Made by a program: the position numbers and the translations under genes
Assembly: GCF_001954135.1 (NCBI RefSeq)
Contig: NZ_MBEQ01000017.1
Location: 1 to 64,000 of the forward strand
Direction of reading: 5' to 3'
From: Mycobacterium sp. GA-1841
GTDB taxonomy: Bacteria; Actinomycetota; Actinomycetes; Mycobacteriales; Mycobacteriaceae
DNA length: 64,000 bases
Shown: one piece after another, positions 19,390 through 28,884 of the stretch
Numbering within the stretch: the stretch's first letter is position 1
How the letters are laid out: every line of letters starts with the position of its first letter
Notes under the pieces: model-generated
Database searches by the model: none
Told to the model about the DNA's origin: nothing
Seen by the model: the letters and a program-made list of their open reading frames with translations, nothing else

Positions 19390-20915
19390 CGGTCGCCGTT
19401 CCGATCGTGACCAGAAACCAGCGCATCGGCGAGCGGACCCAACCCCACGGAATTGGAGGCCTTCACCAACACCACGTCCCCGGGCTGCAACTCGGCCCGC
19501 AGCAGGACCAGTGCGGCGTCGGCGTCCTCGACCATCGTGGACTCAGATCCCCACGAACCCTCCATCACCGCGCCGTGGTGCATGGCGTTCATAGTCCTCC
19601 CGGTTCCGACGACGATTAACCGAGACACATCTAAGCGCACGGCGAACCGACCGATGGCGTCGTGCTCGGTAATCGCGTCGTCACCGAGTTCGGCCATTTC
19701 GCCGAGCACTGCCCAGCTGCGCCGCTTCCCGCCGGCGTCCCCGGAGTTCTGCCGGGCCATCCAGGCCAACGCCTTGAGCCCGGCACGCATCGAATCCGGG
19801 TTGGCGTTGTAGGCGTCGTTGATCACCGTCACCCCGTCGGCGCGGGTGGCGACTTGCATGCGATGTCGGGAGACCGGTCCCGCACCCGCCAGCGACGTGG
19901 CCACCTGCTCCAGCCCGGCGCCGCACTGCAGCGCGACGGCGGCCGCACACAATGCGTTGGCGACCTGGTGGTCACCGTGCACCGCGAGGGCCACCTGGGT
20001 TTCGTCCCCGCCCGCGTGCAGTGTGAACCGCGGCCGGGCCAACTCGTCGAGGGTGACCGGGCCGGCCCAGACATCGACCTGTGAACCGGGCTCACGCGAG
20101 ACCCGCACCACGCGGGCCTCGGTCACCTCCGTCATCGCCGCCACCGCGGAGTCATCCACGTTGAGGATGACCACACCCGAGGCCGGGACCGCTTGCGGCA
20201 ACTCGGATTTCGTCCTGGCGATGGCCTCACGTGAACCGAACTCACCCAGGTGCGCGGTACCCACGTTGAGCGCCACCGCGATCTGCGGTGGCGCGATCGC
20301 AGCCAGCGCGGCGATGTTGCCCGGATGGCGGGCCGACATCTCCAGGATCAGGTAATCGGTCTCGGGCGTGGCCCGCAGCACCGTCCAGGGATGCCCGAGC
20401 TCGTTGTTGAACGAGCCCGGCGGCGCGATCACCTCACCGAGCGGGGCCAGCACCGCAGCCAGCAGATCCTTGGTCGAGGTCTTCCCCGAGGACCCCGTCA
20501 CGCCGATGATCCTCAACCCCCCGGCCACCAGCTCGGCGGCCACCGCCGCGGCCAGCTTGGCCAGCGCGGCCAACACCGCGGCACCGGAGCCGTCGGTGTC
20601 GAATTCCAAAGCGCCCGAAGAGGCGTCGACTTCCGCGGGGCCAGGTGCGCTGGGCTTCTTCACGATGATTGCCGGCACCCCGACCGGGCGGGCGGCCAGC
20701 ACCACGACGGCGCCGGCGGCCACCGCCGCGGCGGCGAAGTCGTGCCCGTCGGAACGCGCCCCGGGCAACGCCAGGAACAACCCACCGGGGCCGATCGCTC
20801 GCGAGTCGAACTCGACCGTGCCGGTGACCCGGGTGACCGCCGCCTGTTCCGCGGTGATGTCGACCAGTTCGCCGCCGACGATCTCGGCGATCCTGGCGAT
20901 GGTCATCTCGATCAC
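19386..20915 (-). CDS. murF: UDP-MurNAc-tripeptide-D-Ala-D-Ala ligase MurF
   Basis: Adds the D-Ala-D-Ala dipeptide to complete the pentapeptide precursor; 509 residues. ATP loop [13 protein letters not shown] near 138-150, and [15 protein letters not shown] in the C-terminal half is the MurF signature. GTG 20915 overlaps the murE stop as GTGA; ATG three codons later (20906) is a possible alternative. Four bases overlap mraY at the other end. Confidence 0.97.
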   Translation of the reverse strand: MIEMTIARIAEIVGGELVDITAEQAAVTRVTGTVEFDSRAIGPGGLFLALPGARSDGHDFAAAAVAAGAVVVLAARPVGVPAIIVKKPSAPGPAEVDASSGALEFDTDGSGAAVLAALAKLAAAVAAELVAGGLRIIGVTGSSGKTSTKDLLAAVLAPLGEVIAPPGSFNNELGHPWTVLRATPETDYLILEMSARHPGNIAALAAIAPPQIAVALNVGTAHLGEFGSREAIARTKSELPQAVPASGVVILNVDDSAVAAMTEVTEARVVRVSREPGSQVDVWAGPVTLDELARPRFTLHAGGDETQVALAVHGDHQVANALCAAAVALQCGAGLEQVATSLAGAGPVSRHRMQVATRADGVTVINDAYNANPDSMRAGLKALAWMARQNSGDAGGKRRSWAVLGEMAELGDDAITEHDAIGRFAVRLDVSRLIVVGTGRTMNAMHHGAVMEGSWGSESTMVEDADAALVLLRAELQPGDVVLVKASNSVGLGPLADALVSGHDRNGDR

Positions 20916-22450
20916 GTGCCCGTCTCCCCTGTCTCAAGTGCGTCCAACGCCGCCGCGAGCTCGTCGCGATCATCGAATGGTCGCGTCTGACCACCGGCGG
21001 TCTGCCCGCTCTCGTGGCCTTTTCCGGCGATCAACACGATGTCACCGGACCCGGCCCAGGCCACCGCGTGCTCGATCGCGGCGCGCCGGTCGGCCACCTC
21101 CACCACCTCGGCGCCCGACGGAGCGTCAACGGCGCCGGCCACGATCGCCGCCCGGATCAGCGCGGGATCCTCATCGCGGGGGTTGTCGTCGGTGACGACG
21201 ACGAGGTCGGCCAGCTCCGCGGCGACCCGTCCCATCGGCCCGCGCTTGCCCGTGTCCCGGTTGCCGCCGGCTCCGAACACCACCGCGATCCGCCGACCAG
21301 GTCCCCGCAGAGTTTCCAGGACCGCCTGCAGCGCGCCGGGCTTGTGCGCGTAGTCCACCAGCGCCAGAAACGGCTGTCCCCGGTCGATCGGCTGCAGCCG
21401 GCCGGGGACGGACGCCGTGGCCAGGCCTGCCGCGGCCCGTTCGGGCAACACCCCGACCCCGTGCAGCAGCGCGATCGCCAGGGCCGCGTTGGCCACGTTG
21501 TATCCGCCGGTCAACCCGATCCGCATCCGGTGCGACGCCCCGGTGGGGTCGACGAGGCTGAACTCCTGGGCGCCCACCCCGACGGCCGTGACGTCGCGGA
21601 CCTGCCAGTCCGCGGGCCGGCCCGCGGCGCTGACGGTCACAGCCTTCGCCGCCCGGTGGGCCATCGCCGCGCCGGCCTCGTCGTCGACGCAGACCACCGC
21701 AGCCGCGGCGTGGTTGTGCGAGCGAGGATCGAACAACCGGGCCTTGGCCTCGAAGTAGTCGGCCATCGTCGGATGGAAATCGAGGTGGTCGCGCGAGAGG
21801 TTGGTGAAACCGCCCAGAGCGAACGCGATCCCGTCGACCCGGCCCAACGTCAGCGCGTGACTGGACACCTCCATCACCACGGTGTCCACACCGCCTTCGA
21901 CCATCACCGCCAACAGCGCCTGCAGATCCGGCGCCTCGGGCGTCGTCAGCGAACTCGGCACGTCACGACCGTCGATACGCACCCCGACCGTCCCGATCAG
22001 CCCGGCCACCCGGCCCGCAGCGCGCAGCCCGGCCTCCACCAGATACGTGGTCGTCGTCTTGCCCGAGGTGCCGGTCACCCCGATCACGGTCAGCCGCTCC
22101 GACGGCCGGCCGTACACCTCGGCAGCCACCTCACCGAGCACCGAGCGAGGATCGGGATGGAGCAGGATCGGCACGTCTAGCCCGCCGAGGTCAACGGCGC
22201 CGGCCTGATCGGTGAGCACCGCCACTGCGCCGGCGGCGACCGCGTCGGCCGCGTAGCGCGCCCCGTGCACCGCCGAGCCCGGCAATGCGGCGAACAGGTC
22301 ACCCGGCCGGGCGTCCTGACCGCGCAGGGTCACGCCCGTCACACGAAGATCCGGCGGAAGACTTCCGGCCGCCCAGGTTGCCCTGACCTGTTCGGCGAGC
22401 GAGACGAGATATTGGCCGACGGGACGGCTGGGACGCAGCTTCATGGCCAT
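20912..22450 (-). CDS. murE: UDP-MurNAc-L-Ala-D-Glu:meso-DAP ligase MurE
   Basis: Adds meso-diaminopimelate at position 3 of the stem peptide; 512 residues. The ATP loop GTSGKTTTT is at 127-135. The motif DNPRDEDP near residue 420 is the DNPR type that selects meso-DAP rather than lysine, as expected for mycobacterial walls. ATG 22450 is followed three codons... two codons later by another ATG (22444); either could start. The gene follows pbpB by 52 bp without the extra genes found between them in M. tuberculosis. Confidence 0.97.
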   Translation of the reverse strand: MAMKLRPSRPVGQYLVSLAEQVRATWAAGSLPPDLRVTGVTLRGQDARPGDLFAALPGSAVHGARYAADAVAAGAVAVLTDQAGAVDLGGLDVPILLHPDPRSVLGEVAAEVYGRPSERLTVIGVTGTSGKTTTTYLVEAGLRAAGRVAGLIGTVGVRIDGRDVPSSLTTPEAPDLQALLAVMVEGGVDTVVMEVSSHALTLGRVDGIAFALGGFTNLSRDHLDFHPTMADYFEAKARLFDPRSHNHAAAAVVCVDDEAGAAMAHRAAKAVTVSAAGRPADWQVRDVTAVGVGAQEFSLVDPTGASHRMRIGLTGGYNVANAALAIALLHGVGVLPERAAAGLATASVPGRLQPIDRGQPFLALVDYAHKPGALQAVLETLRGPGRRIAVVFGAGGNRDTGKRGPMGRVAAELADLVVVTDDNPRDEDPALIRAAIVAGAVDAPSGAEVVEVADRRAAIEHAVAWAGSGDIVLIAGKGHESGQTAGGQTRPFDDRDELAAALDALETGETGT

Positions 22451-22502
22451 GCCACAGTACCCATCCGCGGTCCGCAGACCGCGATACCCACGACGATGGC
22501 GG

Positions 22503-24446
22503 TCAGGTCGCCTGCAGGGTCAACCGCGGACCGGGATCCGGCGACAGCGGAACGTTGTGCCGTTGCAGCAGCCACGAGGCGATGTTGTGGAACAACGGGG
22601 CCGCCGAGGATCCCGGTGAGCCGTCGGCCGCTCGGTGCGGTGCGTCCATCATGATGCCGACGACGTACCGCGGATCGTCTGCCGGCGCCATGCCCGCGAA
22701 CGTGATCCAGTAGACGTCGTTGTAGTAGCAGCCACATGCCGGATTGATCTGCTGGGCGGTACCGGTCTTGCCGGCGATCTGGTATCCCTCGACCGCGGCC
22801 TGGGGGCCGGTGCCCTGCTGCACGCCCATCGGGTCGCGCTGCACGATGGCACGGAACATGTTGCGCACCGTGCGTGCAGTCTCCGCCGACACCACCCGGA
22901 CGCCCTCCGGCCGCGGCTCGTCGGTGCGACTGCCGTCCGGCGCGATCGTGGACTTGATGATCCGCGGCGGGATCCGCACGCCGTCGTTGGCGATGGTCTG
23001 ATACATGCCCGCCATCTGCAGCAAGGTCATCGAAAGACCCTGGCCGATCGGCAAGTTCGAGAACGAACTGCCGGACCACTGGTCGATCGGCGGAACCAGA
23101 CCCGAGCTCTCACCCGGCAGGCCGACACCGGTGCGCTGGCCGAGACCGAACTTGCGCACCATGTCGTAGAACCGCTCCGGGCCGACCCGCTGGGCCAGCA
23201 TCAGGGTGCCGACGTTGGACGACTTCCCGAACACCCCGGTGGTGGTGTACGGCATGACCCCGTGGTTCCAGGCGTCACTGACGGTGACCCCGCCCATGTC
23301 GATCGAACCGGGCACCTGCAGAACCTCGTCCGGATTGGTCAGGCCCAGTTCGATGGCCGTCGCCGCGGTGATGATCTTGTTGACCGAACCGGGCTCGAAC
23401 GGCGAGGACACCGGAAGGTTGCCCATCTGCCGATTCTCCTGGCGGCCGATGTCCTGGCTCGGGTCGAACGTGTTGTCGTTCGACATCGCCAGCACCTCAC
23501 CGGTTTTCGCATCGAGAACGACGGCCGAGACATTCTTGGCACCCGAGGCGTCCTTGGCCTGCTGCACCTGCTGCTGGACGTAGTACTGGATGTCGTCGTC
23601 GAGGGTCAGCTGCACCGTGGAACCGTTGACCGCATCGTGGCGGTTGCGGTAACTGCCCGGGATCACCACTCCGTCCGAACCACGGTCATAGGTCACCGAA
23701 CCGTCGGCGCCGGCCAACACCGCGTCGAGCGAATCTTCAAGGCCGAGCAGGCCGTGTCCGTCCCAGTCGATCCCGCCGACGATGTTCGCCGCCAGCGAGC
23801 CGCCCGGATACTGCCGCAGATCCTGCCGTTCCGAACCCACTTCGGGGAACTTGTCGGTGATCGCACCGGCGATCGCCGGATCGACCGCCCGGGCCAGGTA
23901 GACGAACGTCTCGTTGCTCCGCAACTTCTTGAGCACGGTCTTGGCATCGGGACGGTTGTCCAGTCGCGCGGCCACCTCCTTGGCGATCTCGGAGAGCCGG
24001 TGATCCGGATCGGGTGCCTCGCTGGATTTGGCCTTGGCCTCCTCGAGTTGCTTGCGCACCCGCACCGGCTGGAAGGTCAGCGCCTTGGCCTCGATCGTGA
24101 AGGCCAGCTTGTCGTCGTTGCGGTCGATGATGCTGCCGCGCATGGCCGGATTCACATCGGTGACCTTGAGCTGCCCGGCCGCCTCGGCGCGCAGACCGGC
24201 AGCCCGTGGCACCTGCAGGCTGAACAGCTGGGCGGCCGCGATGATCAACACCGCGAACATGACCACGTTGCCGGCGCGATGCCGGAACACGAAAGACGAG
24301 CTACGCAAACCCGTTTCCGGCGCCGCGACCCGGGTACGGCGCAGCCTCGCCTCGTGCCCCTGCCCGGCCGCGGCCGGTTTGGCCGGTTTGGCCGGTTTGC
24401 TCCGCTGCGGCTTCGCCGGCTTCTGGCCGTCCTGCCGGCGACTCAT
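22503..24446 (-). CDS. pbpB: Septal class B penicillin-binding protein PBPB (FtsI)
   Basis: Monofunctional transpeptidase that cross-links septal peptidoglycan made by FtsW; 647 residues. A basic Lys/Pro-rich cytoplasmic tail (1-55), one membrane span (about 60-80), a dimerisation domain with [14 protein letters not shown], then the transpeptidase domain with SXXK (Ser354-Lys357), SXN (Ser409-Asn411) and KTG (Lys560). ATG 24446 overlaps the ftsL stop as ATGA. The C-terminal domain is the beta-lactam target. Confidence 0.96.
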   Translation of the reverse strand: MSRRQDGQKPAKPQRSKPAKPAKPAAAGQGHEARLRRTRVAAPETGLRSSSFVFRHRAGNVVMFAVLIIAAAQLFSLQVPRAAGLRAEAAGQLKVTDVNPAMRGSIIDRNDDKLAFTIEAKALTFQPVRVRKQLEEAKAKSSEAPDPDHRLSEIAKEVAARLDNRPDAKTVLKKLRSNETFVYLARAVDPAIAGAITDKFPEVGSERQDLRQYPGGSLAANIVGGIDWDGHGLLGLEDSLDAVLAGADGSVTYDRGSDGVVIPGSYRNRHDAVNGSTVQLTLDDDIQYYVQQQVQQAKDASGAKNVSAVVLDAKTGEVLAMSNDNTFDPSQDIGRQENRQMGNLPVSSPFEPGSVNKIITAATAIELGLTNPDEVLQVPGSIDMGGVTVSDAWNHGVMPYTTTGVFGKSSNVGTLMLAQRVGPERFYDMVRKFGLGQRTGVGLPGESSGLVPPIDQWSGSSFSNLPIGQGLSMTLLQMAGMYQTIANDGVRIPPRIIKSTIAPDGSRTDEPRPEGVRVVSAETARTVRNMFRAIVQRDPMGVQQGTGPQAAVEGYQIAGKTGTAQQINPACGCYYNDVYWITFAGMAPADDPRYVVGIMMDAPHRAADGSPGSSAAPLFHNIASWLLQRHNVPLSPDPGPRLTLQAT

Positions 24447-25606
24447 GCTGACGGTGCCGGGAGGTTAGCGGCGGCAGCCGGGACGTGTGCGGCCGGCGCC
24501 ACAGGCGGGCTGAACTGCTCAAGCGGCGTGGCCGGTGCGGGTGCGGCGGCCAGCGCGGGCGCAGCAGGTGCCGGCGCGGGTACGGGTGCCGGCGCGGGTA
24601 CGGGTGCCGGCGCGGGTGCCGGCGCGGCAGGCGCCGCCAGGACCGGGCCGGGAGCCGTCGGCACCCCGGCGACCGGTACCTGCGCCGGAGCGGGCTCGGG
24701 CGCGGGCGCGGGCGCCGCGAGCACGTCTGGAGCCGGCACCGCCGGCGCTTGGGGAACCGGGGCCGGACCGGGCACCGGCGGCAACACACCCGGTGCCGCG
24801 TGCGGCAGCTCGGCTTGAGGAACCGGGAGGCCCGGTGCGAGCGGGGTGACCGCGCGCGGCGGACGCACCGTCAGCTCCCGTGGGTCGACCACCCGCGGTG
24901 CGGGAGCCACGGGGGGCGGCGGCGGAACCTCCTCGGGCAGCGGCGTGTTCAGCGGAGGCGGCGGCACGCCCTCGGCGGGCTTGGGGGTGCCGACCACCGT
25001 CCAGTTGCCCGCGCCGTCCTGGACCAGGTGCGCGGTGTCGCGAGACGGGATCATGCCCAGGTTGCGCGCCGACTCGGCCAACGCCGGGGCCGCCTGCGCC
25101 TCCAGGACATCGCGCTCCAAGGCCTCTTTCTGTTGCAACAGACCCTCGTTGACCTGGCGGGCGTGACCCAACTGGTAGGACCGCTCCGCCGATCCGGTCG
25201 ACAACCACAGTGTGACCGCCAGCCCGATACCCAGCGCTGCGATCACCAGCACCACGAACGGAACCCGAGCGATGAGAACCCGCGGATTGAGTTCGATCGA
25301 TGCCAACCGAAGCAGGAGCCGTTCCCGCAACCGCACCCGAAGTGGCGGACGGACAACCTTGGGGGCCTTGGCTTTGCGTGCCTTCGCCCGGGCCTTGGCC
25401 TGACTGGCGCTCTTGGGCCGCGCCGGGCGGGTTCCCGGCCGTTGTATCGGTCCGGTACCCGGCGCGGTACGCGCGGGGCGCTGTTCGGCCCCGGGCCGAC
25501 GCTTGCGCGGCGGAGCCTCGCCGCGCCGTCCGCCCGCCCGCGGGGGCTGGCGCACCCCGCGCCGACGGTCCGCCTCGCGCGGCTGTTCGGGTCGCTTCAC
25601 CTTCAT
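24443..25606 (-). CDS. ftsL: Divisome protein FtsL with Pro/Ala-rich C-terminus
   Basis: Actinobacterial FtsL (Rv2164c-like), 387 residues. A highly basic cytoplasmic N-terminus (1-100), one membrane span (about 112-135) and a short coiled coil (about 140-195, ending in NLGMIPSRDTAHLV) form the FtsL core that activates FtsW-PBPB. The remaining 190 residues are a low-complexity Pro/Ala tail that probably crosses the wall; part is encoded by 18-bp tandem DNA repeats at 24567-24620. Starts at ATG 25606, 11 bp after rsmH. Confidence 0.9.
   Translation of the reverse strand: MKVKRPEQPREADRRRGVRQPPRAGGRRGEAPPRKRRPGAEQRPARTAPGTGPIQRPGTRPARPKSASQAKARAKARKAKAPKVVRPPLRVRLRERLLLRLASIELNPRVLIARVPFVVLVIAALGIGLAVTLWLSTGSAERSYQLGHARQVNEGLLQQKEALERDVLEAQAAPALAESARNLGMIPSRDTAHLVQDGAGNWTVVGTPKPAEGVPPPPLNTPLPEEVPPPPPVAPAPRVVDPRELTVRPPRAVTPLAPGLPVPQAELPHAAPGVLPPVPGPAPVPQAPAVPAPDVLAAPAPAPEPAPAQVPVAGVPTAPGPVLAAPAAPAPAPAPVPAPAPVPAPAPAAPALAAAPAPATPLEQFSPPVAPAAHVPAAAANLPAPSA
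24567..24620. repeat. 18-bp tandem repeat in ftsL
   Basis: Units of 18 bp at 24567, 24585 and (imperfect at its end) 24603 encode a PAPVPA-type hexapeptide of the Pro/Ala tail. Copy number could vary without shifting the frame. Confidence 0.7.
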
Positions 25607-25617
25607 GAGTTGCCCCC

Positions 25618-26790
25618 TTACCCGACCTTTTCCAGTGCCCGCAGCCGCACCGGAGCGCTACGCGGATTGCGATCTATCTCAGCTTGGCGAGCCCGTTCGG
25701 CCCCGCGGGTCAGGGCGACGAACTCTGGTTCGTGCCCGGGCAATTCGATGGGCAGTCCGGGCGGGGTCCGCGATGCGGTCGCCGCAGTGAACGCCTGTTT
25801 GACGATGCGGTCCTCCAACGACTGGTAGGCCATCACCACGATGCGTCCGCCGTCGACCAACGCGGCCAACGCGGCAGGCAACGCAGCGCGCAGCGAATCC
25901 AGTTCGGCGTTGACCGCGACCCGCAGTGCCTGGAATGTGCGCTTTCCCGGATGGCCGCCGGTACGCCGAGCCGGCGCCGGGATGGCCTCGTACAACAGCT
26001 CGACCAACTCACCCGTGGTGGAAAACGGTTGCTGTGCACGCCGTTTGACCACCTTGTCGGCGATCCGGCCGGCAAACCGCTCTTCGCCGAAATCCCGCAG
26101 GATCCGGGCGATCGACTTGGCGTCGTAGGTGTTGAGGATGTCCGCGGCGGTCAGCGGCGCATCGGGATCCATCCGCATGTCCAGCGGCGCGTCCGCGGAA
26201 TAGGAGAAACCGCGTTCGGTCTGGTCGAGCTGCATCGATGACACCCCGAGGTCGAACAGCGCCCCGTCGATCTGGCGGAAGCCGGATTCGGCGACCGCAC
26301 CGGCGATTCCGTCGTAGCGAGTCCGCACGAGCCGGATCCGGTCGCCGAACGGCGCGAGCCGGCCGCCGGCGATGCCCAGTGCGTTGGGATCACGGTCCAG
26401 ACCGATCACCTGCAGACCGGGAAAATCGGTGAGAAAGCGTTCCGAATGGCCGCCGGCGCCGAGCGTCGCGTCCACCAGCACGGCGCCGGTCCCGTCGGCA
26501 TGGTGGCGGGTGAGCGCGGGCGCCAGCAGCTCGACGCAGCGGTCCAGCAGGACCGGGATGTGACCGTGGCCCTGGGAATCGGACTGATCTGGGGAATCTG
26601 GCACCGCTGTCACACCTCCGCTCGGAATCGCCCCTGCACCGGGGTCTCTGTCCGAATTCACGGACCTGGCGTTGGGGAAGTACGCCAGGGCCAATTCGGG
26701 CAGAGGCCTCGTTGCACGGGCTATGTCCAGGCCGGCCGCCGGATGACCGGCCGTATCAGCGGCACCATCACAGAACGTCGCGAGTGTCAT
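25618..26790 (-). CDS. rsmH: 16S rRNA (cytosine-1402-N4)-methyltransferase RsmH (MraW)
   Basis: S-adenosylmethionine-dependent enzyme methylating C1402 of 16S rRNA; 390 residues from ATG 26790. Motifs: [27 protein letters not shown] (SAM site), [12 protein letters not shown] and [15 protein letters not shown]. The start is uncertain. The extension containing [17 protein letters not shown] resembles M. tuberculosis RsmH, which favours a start inside the mraZ end (26790). Yet GTG at 26604 has a perfect GGAGGT 9 nt upstream and would give the 328-residue length usual elsewhere. Both forms may be made. Confidence 0.93.
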   Translation of the reverse strand: MTLATFCDGAADTAGHPAAGLDIARATRPLPELALAYFPNARSVNSDRDPGAGAIPSGGVTAVPDSPDQSDSQGHGHIPVLLDRCVELLAPALTRHHADGTGAVLVDATLGAGGHSERFLTDFPGLQVIGLDRDPNALGIAGGRLAPFGDRIRLVRTRYDGIAGAVAESGFRQIDGALFDLGVSSMQLDQTERGFSYSADAPLDMRMDPDAPLTAADILNTYDAKSIARILRDFGEERFAGRIADKVVKRRAQQPFSTTGELVELLYEAIPAPARRTGGHPGKRTFQALRVAVNAELDSLRAALPAALAALVDGGRIVVMAYQSLEDRIVKQAFTAATASRTPPGLPIELPGHEPEFVALTRGAERARQAEIDRNPRSAPVRLRALEKVG

Positions 26791-27196
26791 CAGTGGCCGC
26801 GGAGAAGTTTTCTTCGTGGGTCTGCTGGTAGGACTCCCACGCGTCGGCATCCCAGATTTCCAGGTAGTCGACCGACCCGATCACCACGCACTCCTTGGAC
26901 AGATTTGCGTAACGACGATGGTCCGCCGACAAGGTGATCCGCCCCTGGCCGTCCGGACGCTGCTCGTCCGCGGCCGCGGCAAAAACCCGCAACTGCGCAC
27001 GACGCTCCGGATTCGCCTTGGCCTCTTCGACCGCCTTGCGTGCACGTTCCTCGAACTCGTCTCGCGGGTACACGGCCAGGCTGTGATCTTGGCTCTTCGT
27101 GACCATCAACCCTCCTGCCAGTACGTCGCGAAACTTGGCGGGCAGTGTGAGCCGCCCCTTGTCGTCGAGCCTGGGCGTGTAGGTACCCAGAAACAT
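26768..27196 (-). CDS. mraZ: Transcriptional regulator MraZ
   Basis: DNA-binding SpoVT/AbrB-like protein, 142 residues with two repeats, each with a DxxGR core ([14 protein letters not shown] at 10-23; [16 protein letters not shown] near 92-107). MraZ binds TGGGN repeats upstream of its own gene and represses or tunes the dcw operon. ATG 27196 follows GGGAGGTGT. Its likely targets are the four boxes at 27295-27329. Confidence 0.97.
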   Translation of the reverse strand: MFLGTYTPRLDDKGRLTLPAKFRDVLAGGLMVTKSQDHSLAVYPRDEFEERARKAVEEAKANPERRAQLRVFAAAADEQRPDGQGRITLSADHRRYANLSKECVVIGSVDYLEIWDADAWESYQQTHEENFSAATDDTRDVL

Positions 27197-27242
27197 CTGG
27201 ACACCTCCCGCCACCCGGTTGCGGATCCCGAGTCGCTCGTGA

Positions 27243-27271
27243 GATCCAGGCCAGGCCTTCTGCCCTGTCAA
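27243..27271 (-). promoter_or_regulatory. Candidate mraZ/dcw promoter
   Basis: On the minus strand a consensus -35 TTGACA (27271-27266), 17 bases, then a weak -10 TGGATC (27248-27243). Predicted start near 27236 leaves a 40-nt leader to the mraZ ATG. Confidence 0.45.
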
Positions 27272-27292
27272 CGGGGCTCCGTTTCCCCGTTG
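27269..27292. promoter_or_regulatory. Inverted repeat overlapping the -35 of mraZ
   Basis: CAACGGGG, eight bases, CCCCGTTG: a perfect 8-bp inverted repeat placed between the MraZ boxes and the TTGACA element, overlapping both by a few bases. Operator or RNA hairpin if transcription starts upstream. Confidence 0.4.
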
Positions 27293-27294
27293 GC

Positions 27295-27329
27295 CGCCAC
27301 TTTACCCCACGATCCCCCACTTTGCTCCA
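27295..27329 (-). promoter_or_regulatory. MraZ-binding box array
   Basis: Read on the minus strand: TGGAG-N5-TGGGG-N5-TGGGG-N5-TGGCG (at 27329, 27319, 27309 and 27299). This is the TGGGN direct-repeat array with 10-bp spacing known to bind MraZ upstream of mraZ in other bacteria, here about 100 bp before the mraZ start. The two central boxes are perfect; the outer ones differ by one base. Confidence 0.8.
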
Positions 27330-27412
27330 TTTAGCCGGGCAAGTTTGGGTGCGCTCCCCACCAAAGCTGGCCAGAACCACCCCGTGGGGACGTCCTGACG
27401 CCCCACGGAGGC

Positions 27413-27449
27413 TGACGAAAAACGCAAAACCGCAGGTGAACACCTGCGG
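27413..27449 (-). terminator. Intrinsic terminator upstream of mraZ
   Basis: A perfect 9-bp inverted repeat (CCGCAGGTG/CACCTGCGG, 27430-27449) is followed on the minus strand by a T-rich run, TTTTGCGTTTTT (27429-27418). It would stop minus-strand transcription 80 bp before the MraZ boxes, insulating the dcw cluster. Confidence 0.8.
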
Positions 27450-27593
27450 AGAAAAGGTGGGGGGTTGTGGGGAGGAATTCCCTGAGAATCTGCGACTCTC
27501 CCCCACAGCGCCCCACCGCGAGGCGCGGCGCACCTGCTCCGGCGTGTCGCTGGACACCCAGGCGCAACATGTGAGGACCCCAGGAGAAGCGCA
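27450..27593. other. Spacer between two terminators
   Basis: No convincing protein gene. The minus strand is pyrimidine-rich with a run of six C (CAACCCCCCACC near 27457-27468) and ends in the terminator hairpin at 27430-27449, so a small untranslated RNA is conceivable, but no good promoter was found. Confidence 0.3.
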
Positions 27594-27630
27594 TGAAAAA
27601 GGGGGCAACCCGTTACGGGCTGCCCCCTGA
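27594..27630 (-). terminator. Intrinsic terminator after the DUF3040 gene
   Basis: GGGGGCA/TGCCCCC (27601-27607, 27621-27627) with an inner CCCG/CGGG stem and 3-nt loop, followed on the minus strand by TTTTT (27600-27596), 15 bp after the stop codon of the gene at 27645. A textbook rho-independent terminator. Confidence 0.85.
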
Positions 27631-27644
27631 CTCAGTCAGACGGT

Positions 27645-28049
27645 TCAGTCGTCGAACCGGCGTCGGAACCGGTCTTCCATCCGAGTGGTGAAAGAGCCGC
27701 CGCCACGCTGACGACGCTGGCGCGGCGCATTGCCCGAACCCTGGACCGCGCGGTCACGGCCGCCGGTGACCCGTGGACCGGTGATCGCGAAAACCACGCC
27801 ACCGAACATCACCACGAAACCCACCACCGACAGAACCGGGAACCCACCGATCATCGTGGCCTTCACTGCCACACCGATGACCAGAAGCGCCAGACCCACG
27901 ATGAACAACAACGCGCCCTGCAGCCTGCGCCGGGCCGAAGGCGCACGAAGGGTCCCGCCACGCACGCTGGACGCGAACTTGGGATCCTCGGCATAGAGCG
28001 CGCTCTCGATCTGGTCGAGCATGCGCTGCTCATGATCGGAGAGTGGCAT
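27645..28049 (-). CDS. DUF3040 membrane protein (Rv2169c-like)
   Basis: 134-residue protein of the actinobacterial DUF3040 family. It opens with the conserved MPLSDHEQRMLDQIESALYA, in which an HExxxL-like helix precedes two membrane spans (about 44-64 and 68-88), and ends in a basic Arg-rich tail. Function is unknown. ATG 28049 follows AAGGAGGGACGA, a strong ribosome-binding site. It is transcribed alone, divergently from the acetyltransferase gene, and ends at a clear terminator. Confidence 0.88.
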   Translation of the reverse strand: MPLSDHEQRMLDQIESALYAEDPKFASSVRGGTLRAPSARRRLQGALLFIVGLALLVIGVAVKATMIGGFPVLSVVGFVVMFGGVVFAITGPRVTGGRDRAVQGSGNAPRQRRQRGGGSFTTRMEDRFRRRFDD

Positions 28050-28276
28050 TCGTCCCTCCTTGCCGACGCCGCCGTCGCGTTCAAAATATTCACATGCCCG
28101 CAGTCACGGGCACCTAAGCCTAATGATACGAGGTCGATCCGAGCCGTACCACCTTGTTCACCTCGATTGTAGGTCGTTCCCGGATCGCTTGGGCCCCTGG
28201 GACCGACCCGCGCACCGCCGGATAATGACGAAGATAATGAGTTCGGTAGATACCGGGCAGGCGAAAGGCGAAAGCA

Positions 28277-28873
28277 TTGGCGACGTATCTCATCGATCTG
28301 TCGCCGGACGACATGAAGCGCCGGCTGCCCGAGGCGTTGCGCGTGTACGTCGACGCCATGCGATATCCGCGCGGAACCGAGGAACAGCGCGCCGCCCTCT
28401 GGCTCGAACACACCCGCCGGGCGGGCTGGAAATGCGTGGCCGCCGTCGAGGCCGGCCGCGCCGACGGCGATCACCCCGCTGCGGAACTGCTCGACGCTCC
28501 CCTCTTGGGCATCGCCTACGGCTACAGCGGAGCACCGGACCAGTGGTGGCAACAACAGGTCGTCTCCGGGCTGCAGCGGGTCGGCGCCAGCCCGGTGCAC
28601 ATCGCCGAACTGATGTCGAGCTACTTCGAACTGACCGAACTCCACATTGAGCCCCGGGCCCAGGGGCAAGGCCTGGGCGAGGCCCTGACCAGGCGTCTGT
28701 TGACCGGCCGTGACGAATCGCACGTCCTGCTGTCCACCCCGGAGATCAACGGCGAAGCCAATCGAGCCTGGCGGTTGTACCGTCGCCTCGGCTTCACCGA
28801 CGTCATCCGGGCCTACCACTTCGCCGGTGACCCGCGCCCGTTTGCCATCCTCGGTCGCCCCCTGCCGCTGTGA
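28277..28873 (+). CDS. GNAT family N-acetyltransferase (Rv2170-like)
   Basis: 198-residue acetyltransferase with the acetyl-CoA loop in ELHIEPRAQGQGLGEAL (about 118-134) and a C-terminal LYRRLGFTDV strand-helix. As I recall, the M. tuberculosis relative Rv2170 acetylates lysines, for example of isocitrate dehydrogenase; the substrate here is not known. TTG 28277 is the start: GAAAGG lies 8 nt upstream. It opens a plus-strand operon with lppM, idsA2 and mptA. Confidence 0.85.
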   Translation: MATYLIDLSPDDMKRRLPEALRVYVDAMRYPRGTEEQRAALWLEHTRRAGWKCVAAVEAGRADGDHPAAELLDAPLLGIAYGYSGAPDQWWQQQVVSGLQRVGASPVHIAELMSSYFELTELHIEPRAQGQGLGEALTRRLLTGRDESHVLLSTPEINGEANRAWRLYRRLGFTDVIRAYHFAGDPRPFAILGRPLPL

Positions 28874-28884
28874 CATCTGGCACG

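Noticed and set aside
22635..24818. 727-residue open frame antisense to pbpB
   Set aside because: Arg/Gly/His-rich shadow caused by GC-biased third positions; pbpB has complete transpeptidase motifs on the other strand.
27331..27594. 87-residue minus-strand frame before mraZ
   Set aside because: It crosses an intrinsic terminator hairpin, lacks a ribosome-binding site and has no recognisable pattern.
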